From NCBI GenBank assembly GCA_029465975.1, contig CM055746.1:767001-831000 (forward strand): a DNA stretch of 64,000 bases. The letters are read 5' to 3'. Below the pieces are notes generated by a model that worked only from the letters and a program-made list of their open reading frames with translations, did not search any database and was not told the origin of the DNA. The number at the start of each line of letters is the position of its first letter. The first letter of the stretch is position 1. Of this stretch, positions 55,511 to 64,000 are shown in pieces. This DNA is from Dallia pectoralis. Lineage: Eukaryota; Chordata; Actinopteri; Esociformes; Umbridae. Position numbers and translations under genes: made by a program.

Positions 55511-55912
55511 TGTATGGATGCTGTATATTAAACACTGTATATGGATGCTGTGTATTAAACACTGTATATGGATGCTGTGTATTAGACACTGTATATGGAT
55601 GCTGTGTATTAAACACTGTATATGGACACTGTGACATGGATACTGTGTATTAAACACTGTATATGGATGCTGTGTATTAAACACTGTGTATGGATGCTGT
55701 GTATTAAACACTGTATATGGATGCTGTGTATTAAACACAATATATGGATGCTGTGTATTAAACACTGTATATGGATGCTGTGTATTAAACACTGTATATG
55801 GATGCTGTGTATTAAACACTGTATATGGATGCTGTGTATTAGACACTGTATATGGATGCTGTGTATTAGACACTGTATATGGATGCTGTGTATTAGACAC
55901 TGTGTATACTGT
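55511..55912. repeat. 27-bp minisatellite derived from the 13-bp array, about 15 copies
   Basis: Units of ATGGATGCTGTGTATTAAAC + ACTGTAT. It shares ACTGTATATGGA with the preceding array, of which it is a longer derivative. Confidence 0.93.
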
Positions 55913-56213
55913 GACATGGATCACCCTCTTCAGTATCCGTGTCAGGTTAGGGGCCCGAGGAGAATTATTTGAAAAACGGGGCACTTGAAATTAGCCCAGT
56001 AGCTTTCTCTGAATGCAGTTTGGCTCCCTACCCTTGATTAGGCACACCTGCCCTGAATCAGGCCTTGTCAGGATAAGCTAAAAGGACCCTGGGGAAACCC
56101 TGTGTAGCAGAAAGTGGAGGGAGTTTAAAGAGTGGATGTTGGTCCCACATCCTGGGTGGTTGATGTTATCCAGTTTGACTCAGAGTCTGTACACTTGTTA
56201 AATAAATGGCATT
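55913..56213. other. Unique spacer
   Basis: No feature was recognised. Confidence 0.5.
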
Positions 56214-56300
56214 CAGGAACCAAACTACAGGAACCAGACCACAGGAACCAGACCACAGGATCCAGACCACAGGATCCAGACCACAGGATCCAGACTACAG
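56214..56300. repeat. 14-bp repeat, about 6 copies
   Basis: CAGGAACCAGACCA and CAGGATCCAGACCA units. Confidence 0.85.
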
Positions 56301-56307
56301 GAAACAG

Positions 56308-56324
56308 TACACACACACATATAG

Positions 56325-56369
<45 letters not shown>

Positions 56370-56625
56370 TGTATACACACACACACATATAGTATACACA
56401 CACACACACATATAGTATACACACACACACACACACACACATAGTGTATACACACACACACATATAGTATACACACACACACACATATAGTATACACACA
56501 CACAAACATATAGTATACACACACACACACACACACATATAGTATACACACACACACACATATAGTATACACACACACAAACATATAGTATACACACACA
56601 CACACACACACACACATATAGTATA

Positions 56626-56673
<48 letters not shown>

Positions 56674-56877
56674 GTATACACACACACACACACACACATA
56701 TAGTATACACACACACACACATAGTGTATACACACACACACATATAGTATACACACACACACACATATAGTATACACACACACACACATATAGTATACAC
56801 ACACACACACATATAGTATACACACACACACACACACATATAGTATACAAACACACACACACACACACACACACATA
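56308..56877. repeat. CA microsatellite with ATATAGTATACA interruptions
   Basis: CA runs of varying length are punctuated regularly by ATATAGTATA or ATAGTGTATA, forming a compound repeat of about 30 bp. Confidence 0.95.
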
Positions 56878-57530
56878 TAACCTATTCATAAAATGCTTTA
56901 AGTTGTTACATTTGTCTTTGGATTGCTGGTCGTGTTCACATTCTGTGAGGACAGACACAATCAATTGGTTTGCAATAGTGCAGGATGACGTACACACGTG
57001 ACCGTCATAGGAAGTGATACATAAGGAAAACCAACCCATTAAAATACCATGGATTCATCTGGTTCATTTATATTTGCTAACTCCCTGTCATTCAGGTTGC
57101 CTGAATATATTGTCATGTAAGGTATCTTGTCGATCGATCAGAGTAGGATACGCTGACATGAATACATCCAACACTTCATATTCCATCCGGTGGTACGTCG
57201 CGATTACAGCTTTTCTCCGTCTAGCAGTGAACACGCGTGTGTGGTTATGATTGTACAGCATACAGACGCTTGTTTAAATGAGAATTCCACCTTGTTATGC
57301 CTGCATTTCACACTGATGTGTAAAAAATTAAGATAAACAGCAATGAAAACCACCTAAAAACACAATCCAGGGCAAAACAAGCAAACACCTCTAGTGAATA
57401 CACACAAGAAGACAGATGTTGCATAGCGAACCAGGCGTAGAAACTCTTCACATAGCAGAGCTGTACACAACACAGTACAGTGATAAACAATCACAGCATC
57501 TGGCTATGCTAATGGCTATGCTAATACGTA
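56878..57530. other. Unique stretch
   Basis: No gene was recognised. Confidence 0.5.
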
Positions 57531-57679
57531 CAGTATCTCACTAAGATGAGTACATTCTCTCTGTACACTCACTACTCTACATTGTAGCAAAGTGTCATTT
57601 CTTCAGTGTTGTCACATGAAAAGATATAATCAAATATTTACAAAAATGTGAGGGGTGTACTCATGTCTGTGAGATACTG
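57531..57679. mobile_element. Internally deleted Tc1-like element (MITE), 149 bp
   Basis: Terminal inverted repeats of about 24 bp start with CAGTATCTCAC at 57531 and end with GTGAGATACTG at 57679, with a few mismatches between them. The interior (CATTTCTTCAGTGTTGTCAC and TGTGAGGGGTGTACTCA) equals the end region of a widespread fish Tc1-type transposon. A TA dinucleotide precedes the left end. The matching TA on the right is mutated. Confidence 0.85.
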
Positions 57680-57839
57680 GACATAGTTGCCTGCAAAATG
57701 AAGATGACTCATTTAACTAGTTTGAATCGATAAGATGACATATTATCCAGACCTCGGTCATAGTTATTAGAGCAATGCAAATGAGGATAACCTGAATATG
57801 GTCTAAGGAAAATAGGCAAAGATTATAGCAGAGCTTGGA

Positions 57840-58440
57840 CAGAGGCTACATGACCATCTCCCAAAACGTTGATCTTCCTATCTCCTTCTGTACGTAATGT
57901 TATATTGAATATGTGGACGCAAGACAAATCTTGATGGAAGATGAAGAATGGTGGATAAGGCACCTCTCACAGATATAAGCTAACCTTCAGACACAAGATA
58001 TGACATTTTCAACTCACACCATCAATCACCAACTCAGTGAAAAGGGTTAAGGTATGAGACCTACTGCTGAGATAGAGACAGAAGAAAGCCTACTTCAAAA
58101 AGCACAAAGAAATGCTTCAAGACAAAATGCTGGACTGTTTGTGTGAAGTCTCCAGCAATAAGTCCAGATTTAATCCAATTGAAAATGTATGGAAAGGTCT
58201 GATTACACCAGTTTGAAAGCATCCTTTAAATCAGGGCAGACTGGAGCATTTTGCACAAAAACACTGGGTGAAATTGCCAGGAAGTTGTGCAGGAAGCTGT
58301 GCAGGAAGCTGTGCAGGAAGCTGTGCAGGAAGCTGTGCAGGAAGCTGTGCAGGAAGCTGATCCATGACTATAGGAATGTTTGCTGTTATTTTGACCAAAG
58401 AAGTTGCTACAAATATTGAGTAAATGATTATCAATATTTC
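57840..58440 (+). mobile_element. Tc1-like transposase relic
   Basis: Decayed transposase-like sequence. Phrases such as CTTGATGGAAGATGAAGAAT and GCACCTCTCACAGATATAAG, and especially TCCAGATTTAATCCAATTGA (the Tc1 PDLNPIEN block), are recognisable. The frame is destroyed. A 12-bp expansion lies inside it. Confidence 0.6.
58279..58357. repeat. 12-bp expansion inside Tc1 relic, about 6-7 copies
   Basis: Tandem AGGAAGCTGTGC. The first copy AGGAAGTTGTGC continues the transposase sequence, so the array arose from it. Confidence 0.9.
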
Positions 58441-59335
58441 TGGCAATGTCATCTCAAAATATGATAACATAATGTTAATTAATATCAAATAATAAATTAA
58501 ACAATATAAGCTGTGTTTATATTTGTAATTTGTGCAGTGCATACTATTTACTGGAATCAAGCAATTCATAAAATGACTCCAAAGCTCTACACTGCCACTA
58601 CAGTTGTTAAAGACAAAAGAAGCTTTTGATTTCATTAAGACATGGACTTTTATTTATCTCTCTGAATTGGTCCCACTGTTATGTGAGAGGAGGTGGGTTC
58701 CAATGCCCAGTTAAAGCGTGTCAGTCTGTCTCCAGTTAATTATCCTGTTATCTAGTGCTTTTTTCTCGCTCCTGATTTGCACCCGTTATATCTTTGGTCT
58801 CCCTCGTTGCCTTTAAACCCATTGCATTGGCAGTCCATTCTTCAAATGTCACCTTGTGTTCTCCACTTTTTTCTCTTTTATAATGAAAGGCACTGTTTGG
58901 AGTGCAGACACCTGCCAGTCATAAAGACTGATTTGTTCCAGGATCAACAACTTATAAAAAGAGAAATAATAAAGACAATTTGTATAAGACAAGATTATTT
59001 GTTTGGTTTCCCAATACTGGAAATATCTAACGTTAGCATCACCAGGTCGGACATACCATCCTCTGGAGCCTTGCTATAGGGTAACATTCAACATTGCTTC
59101 CTCCTTGTGATTTAGGGATTCATCTAAATACATGACTGACTAACAACTTTTAACAATGTCTTTATTTATTCAATCCCGCTAAACACGGAGAAACAGGTCA
59201 TGTCACATAATTTCTCCAGTATGATTACATTCGGTGATTACGCCACTTGCAGAATCTCCCAGAAGTAAGATCACGCTGATAAATGACAACGACAAGTGGG
59301 TGCGTGTTTTGACAAGTACCACAGGTGCAGATCTG
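58441..59335. other. AT-rich unique stretch
   Basis: No feature was recognised. Confidence 0.5.
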
Positions 59336-59762
59336 AGGAAAGACCCAGTGCTGCTTGGAGAAGAGAAGAGACAACTCCTAAAGGACACAGTGCTGCTTGG
59401 AGAAGAGAAGAAACAACTCCTAAAGGACACAGTGCTGCTTGGAGAAGTGAAGAGACAACTCCTAAAGGACACAGTGCTGCTTGGAGAAGAGAAGAGACAA
59501 CTCCTAAAGGACACAGTGCTGCTTGGAGAAGTGAAGAAACAACTCCTAAAGGACACAGTGCTGCTTGGAGAAGAGAAGAGACAACTCCTAAAGGACACAG
59601 TGCTGCTTGGAGAAGAGAAGAGACAACTCCTAAAGGACACAGTGCTGCTTGGAGAAGTGAAGAAACAACTCCTAAAGGACACAGTGCTGCTTGGAGAAGT
59701 GAAGAAACAACTCCTAAAGGACACAGTGCTGCTTGGAGAAGTGAAGAAACAACTCCTAAAAC
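59336..59762. repeat. 42-bp minisatellite, about 10 copies
   Basis: Units of AAAGGACACAGTGCTGCTTG, GAGAAGAGAAGAGACAACTCCT with GTGAAG/GAGAAA variants. The 14-residue period (KDTVLLGEEKRQLL) is open on both strands and would form a charged helix, but start, splice sites and homology are lacking. Confidence 0.93.
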
Positions 59763-61720
59763 ACACAGACACGTGGAACAGACAGAAAGATGTCAGTATA
59801 ACCTGTGTTCATGTTACAAATCGGGTCCAGTAGTTATTGCTTCCAGAACTAGGATTATTTATTTGCTCAGAGGACATGGGCTGTGTACCCAATACATACT
59901 TAGATTCATTACAAAGCACATGAACATCCATTTTTAAGTATAAAAACTGAACAAATACTGACTCTTGTTTTATGAGTTACCCATACTTTATTCACACCAT
60001 TAGCTTGGTTTTGTGGCTGTGATTTGTTTTCAAGGATACTTATGTTCCACTGCTAAATGTCCCACAACAGTAGCACTTTCATTCCATGTCAATTGCACTT
60101 TCCTCCTTAATAATATTCCGTCTAAACTTCTGTGTATTTCCACAGACCGTAACTCCATGCACAAGCATGATCAATCATTTTCTGCTGCTTTTTCCACAGC
60201 CAAGTGGCGTACTACAAGCACTATTGAAGTGAGCTTCCACAGTGACAACAGCGTCCTGTGAATGGTTTCTGGATATCAACTCACACAGCAGTGTGTCCTT
60301 AAGAGCATGGTTTAAGAGCAGCCCAAACACACTGTGAATACCTTCTGTAATTCCCCAACGTAATAATATACAGTATGCCCTCATTCTGACTGTGAAAACA
60401 GAATCGTTCTGCTCAAATCAATAGCAGCTGTGCCCAGACCTTCAAACGTATCAGTCTCTATTGCTCGGTTAGGAGGCTACCAAGGATTTAAACAAACCAA
60501 CTGCATGCTACGTTTGCGGTATTTTAATTTGTTAGTAAAATGTCAAAAAGGAAGGACCGAATGTGGGACTGTATTTGCAATAATTCTGCAAATATGAATA
60601 TTGAAGCGTTGAAACCGACTTCTCACTGTGTTCAGGAAATTAACAGCATGTCTAAAGCCCACTCACTCTTTCACTTCCCGTTGCTGTCAGTCTCTCCATG
60701 GAAGTGAAATTACTCGGTGCCAAGTGAGCCATGAGTCTATAAAGTCACACAGTCTCTGATTCCAATGCCAGACCACGCAAGGAAACTGTGGAGGTCTGAA
60801 TGGAGTTTTAAGTGCTTCCCACCAAAGTTTTCTCTTAATCATGTTCTTGTATGTTACAATAATATGCAGGCTACATACAATTACATCTGAGTGGCACTCT
60901 GTCTGCAGTATGACGATATGTAAATAAGGATGTTAAACATTATAAAATTTGAACTTCAATAGTGTATTTAGCATATGTAACATTCAGACAACAACTGAGA
61001 TACATATCCATTACTTTAAAAGTAACCTTCTCACATCTGAACACAAAACCAGCTGCCTTAAAGAAAGTCTTTATCTTGCTCTGAGACACGGTTTGAAATT
61101 AAATTTGCATCCTAAACCGCCTAAAGTGGTCATGTTTGCATAATTGTATGTGGTCAGAATAGGCCATTTCATGCTCTAATGTGTGTGCACATGTGTGACA
61201 CAGTTGATAATGGATTTGATAGTGTTATTATTATATTGTGTGGAAATTAAAAACATATTAATGCAGAGAGATTCAGGATCGGGACACATGATGGGGGGGA
61301 CTTGGGACCCTGAAGGGAATTTGATTTATATTAAAGGGAAAAATGTGCCCACCTGTAAGCGCTTTCCTGTGGTGTGGTGGCATATCTGGGTCGGCCTTAC
61401 CCTGTCATTATGGAGGAAATGGAGCGGGTGGTCGAGTCCAGGGACATTTAATCTGGTACCATAATGCTGAGACGCAGCCGGGGTTTGGGTCTGCTTGGCG
61501 GGCCTTGGTTTGGTCGCTGGGGAGCTTGTTGGGTTCTGTCAGATGCCGGCTGGCTCTTTTAACTCTGCTGACGTTTCTTTTGCATTTCTGCCACATTCTT
61601 TAACATTACAAAACTCTACAAACTGTGCAAAATTGTCATTTAAGAAATAAAAATAGAAAAAGACATATCTAGAGCACTTTTAATAAACAAACACACCATC
61701 CACAACCTGGACTAACTTCT
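59763..61720. other. AT-rich unique stretch
   Basis: No gene was recognised. A GC-richer patch at 61.27-61.56 kb has overlapping open frames on both strands without domain support. Confidence 0.5.
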
Positions 61721-62075
61721 GTTCTCTCACTCTTTGCCGTTCTCTCACTCTTTGCCGCTCTCCCACTCTCTGCCGTTCTCCCACTCTCTGCCGTTCTCTC
61801 ACTCTCTGCCGTTCTCTCACTCTCTGCCGTTCTCTCACTCTCTGCCGTTCTCTCACTCTCTGCCGTTCTCTCACTCTCTGCCGTTCTCCCACTCTCTGCC
61901 GTTCTCCCACTCTCTGCCGTTCTCTCACTCTCTGCCGTTCTCTCACTCTCTGCCGTTCTCTCACTCTCTGCCGTTCTCTCACTCTCTGCCGTTCTCTCAC
62001 TCTCTGCCGTTCTCTCACTCTCTGCCGTTCTCTCACTCTCCGCCGTTCTCTCACTCTCTGCCGTTCTCACTCTAT
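61721..62075. repeat. 18-bp minisatellite, about 20 copies
   Basis: Tandem GTTCTCTCACTCTCTGCC with TCCCAC variants. The period is 3 x 6, so both strands are open (minus RTAESE). Confidence 0.95.
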
Positions 62076-62494
62076 TGTTCTCTCTCAGGAGCCGGATATG
62101 GAAACATCCACAGACAGAATCCCTAAAACTCCAGTATCCAGAAAACGTTGCCAACACTATAATAGCTAGTCTATTCCACTTGTCTGTGTCATATGAAGGC
62201 TAGAACATTGATCATCTTCACAACCAACATCCCTGTGTCCTTTAACTGATTCACCACATCATAAATGTGTCTAGAGATGGTTTCTGCCTTCCATTTTGTT
62301 CCAAACAACCATGTATGTATGATACCAGAAGCACAAACCGTTGTCTCTTCACATTATTGAAGCCTAACCAGGCATTATATGATGGTCATAATGTTTCAGC
62401 TCACATAGTACCTAAAGGAGTCAGAACTTTATCTTCACTTTGTTGTGTTGGGGACCATAATGTAAGCTCTATCAGAATGCATTGTGGGAGTCAG

Positions 62495-62983
62495 TGAACT
62501 ATGACCTTCAGGGCTCCCCACAGATATTCAATTGGGTTCTGGGCTTTGGCTTGGCCACTGAAGAACATTTACAGACCGGTCCCAGAGCCACTCCAATGCT
62601 GCCCTGGTTGTGAGCTTTGGGTTGTTTTTGTGTCACCCCAATCAGTGGTCTTGTGCTGTCTCTGTATTTTGATCTGTTTATCTTTCTCTCTATCCTGATT
62701 GGTCTCCTGGTTTCTGTGGCTATAAAGCATCACTCACCATTCTATATGGTAGGGACCTGGTTAGACAGATGATGTGCTTGGCATTTAGGCACAGCTCTGT
62801 TTTGGTCTCATCAAACCATATAATATTAAACTTATTCAGGAAGTCTCTCTGGTGGAATGGAGATGCATATATAGTTGTACTTCTAATAAATTGTGTTCGT
62901 ATTGTCATTATGGGATATCTTGTGTAAGTCCATAACACATCAAAATTAATGGGTCTGAATACCTTCTGAAAGCACAGTGAAAC
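62495..62983 (-). mobile_element. Tc1-like transposon relic (salmonid type)
   Basis: Antisense transposase pieces: CCCACAGATATTCAATTGGG, GGCTTTGGCTTGGCCACTGA and TTTTGGTCTCATCAAACCAT. They are followed by the element end GGGTCTGAATACCTTCTGAA + AGCACAGTG, close to the GGGTCTGAATACTTTCCGAA end known from salmonid Tc1 elements. Internally deleted and decayed. Confidence 0.8.
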
Positions 62984-64000
62984 AAATGGATAGAAATCCA
63001 CTGGGTATATTTTCTTCGGATGATGAATGTGTTTTTAGAAGCTATGTCCTTAAAACATTTTCAAAAAGGCAATGTTTTCTGAGCTGTTACCTCCCCTAGT
63101 TTAATCAATAATAGGCTGTGTTATTCACCCTGTTCATGCCTTTGCAACCTTCATTGTGAGAAAAGTGCAGGATTTTTTCACTCTCTTCACCTGATCAGCG
63201 GATCCTCTTCTGTTTGATCTTTTCAAGGTGAGAGTGTCCGCTATCTTGGCTCGTCTGGTGTCTAAGGTATTCTGATATCAACAAGTCATCTGCCATTCCG
63301 CTTTAAGCCACACACTTTCTCTTCTGCTCTCTTTCCTGTCCTGGTATTTTTTCATTGCCACCCCTCTCTTGTTCTCCGTCTCTAAAAGCATACTTCCAGA
63401 TTGCACCGACCAACCTTTCAGCTTCCGGGAGACGGTGATCCGCTCTTTATCTCTGGGAAACAGACGCAAGCGATTGCATCCTAAGGGGCTTTATGGAATG
63501 TGGGTGTTTGTCTGAAGAAGGGATTTTATTTCCAGGTTTTTAATTGCAAATTATCCAAATACACCCCCATCTCTCTTCTCTGTTTGCTCTATTGGATACA
63601 TGTTCCATTTGCAAAGTCCCAGCACATCTCTTTGGGATTATCTAAACGTGTTGATCTCCACGCAAACATGTGACATGATTTCAGCAGGAAATACTTATCT
63701 ATCACATCATATGCACCTGGTAAATGACCTAACGAATAGCGACATAATGACTTAAGATAGAATCTAAATGTGATGACTAGAATGGCTAGTCATCCTCTTT
63801 AAATTATTTTTTATTGTTCTCACCTGGTCCGCGTTGAGTTGATTAGTATTTCTATTTAGTTCTCTCTGTTTCTGGGTTTGGATGCAGTTCATTGTTTCAG
63901 CTATAAACAGTTTTGTTTTCATTCACAGTTTATGTTTTACGTACTTTGTATCGTATTTGTTTTAATTTTAACAAATACCACAAACAAGTATCAAGCTCTG
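62984..64000. other. Unique stretch to window end
   Basis: No gene was recognised. A minus-strand open frame of 63 codons (63278-63469) is basic and protein-like, but has no supporting signal. Confidence 0.5.

Noticed and set aside
54191..55984. Very long open frames (up to about 600 codons) across the 13-bp array
   Set aside because: The unit has no stop in any phase, so all frames are open. There is no start context, domain or homology.
1..64000. tRNA, 5S or snRNA genes and tRNA-derived SINEs
   Set aside because: I looked for A/B-box and cloverleaf-like words and saw none that were convincing. A dedicated scan could still find a decayed one.

Overview
This 64 kb window looks like non-coding DNA from a teleost fish. 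It has no operons or bacterial signals. It has long AT-rich unique stretches, several Tc1/mariner relics of types I recognise from fish genomes (some closely resembling salmonid and pike copies, from memory), a sushi-type Ty3/Gypsy chromovirus, and about thirty tandem-repeat arrays that by my estimate fill roughly one third of the window. The species cannot be fixed from sequence alone.

Left part (1-31.5 kb): AT-rich unique DNA broken by minisatellites with periods of 20, 10, 25, 52, 35, 66, 32, 27, 23, 60, 16 and 40 bp, plus simple repeats. It also holds a MITE-like element (4036-4243), a tiny LINE reverse-transcriptase scrap (about 6.3 kb), and an array of about 15 consecutive CCAAT (NF-Y type) sites at 26.1-26.7 kb. 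The best host-gene candidate is a minus-strand first coding exon at 31579-31663: a signal-peptide-like start followed by a perfect GTAAGT donor. If real, it would place much of the left part inside the first intron of a secreted or membrane-protein gene transcribed leftward.

Middle (36.0-47.5 kb): two young LTR retrotransposons. Element 1 (36059-41136, plus strand) is a chromovirus with near-identical LTRs, a 5-bp target duplication, Gag, protease, RT, RNase H, integrase and chromodomain. Its frame is broken by four one-base shifts, at least three of them in short homopolymers. Element 2 (43999-47472, minus strand) has near-identical LTRs and its own 5-bp target duplication but no gag-pol. 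It carries one repeat-rich open frame built of four successive arrays (30, 24, 27 and 24 bp units) that all encode a Met-Ala-Ala-Ala-type core. Both elements have exactly the same self-priming layout: a 10-nt sequence at the predicted RNA 5' end is complementary to 10 nt lying one base after the 5' LTR. Element 2 is inserted in an older Tc1-like relic.

Right part (47.5-64 kb): more minisatellites (43/52, 39, 58, 37, 13, 27, 12, 42 and 18 bp), and four or five Tc1-like relics. At least two arrays (37 bp and 12 bp) grew from sequence inside these relics. I found no convincing complete host gene, tRNA, rRNA or CRISPR. The many long open frames here are by-products of tandem repeats.

Copy numbers are estimated as length divided by period. 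Transposon family calls other than element 1 rest on my memory of the families and were not searched.
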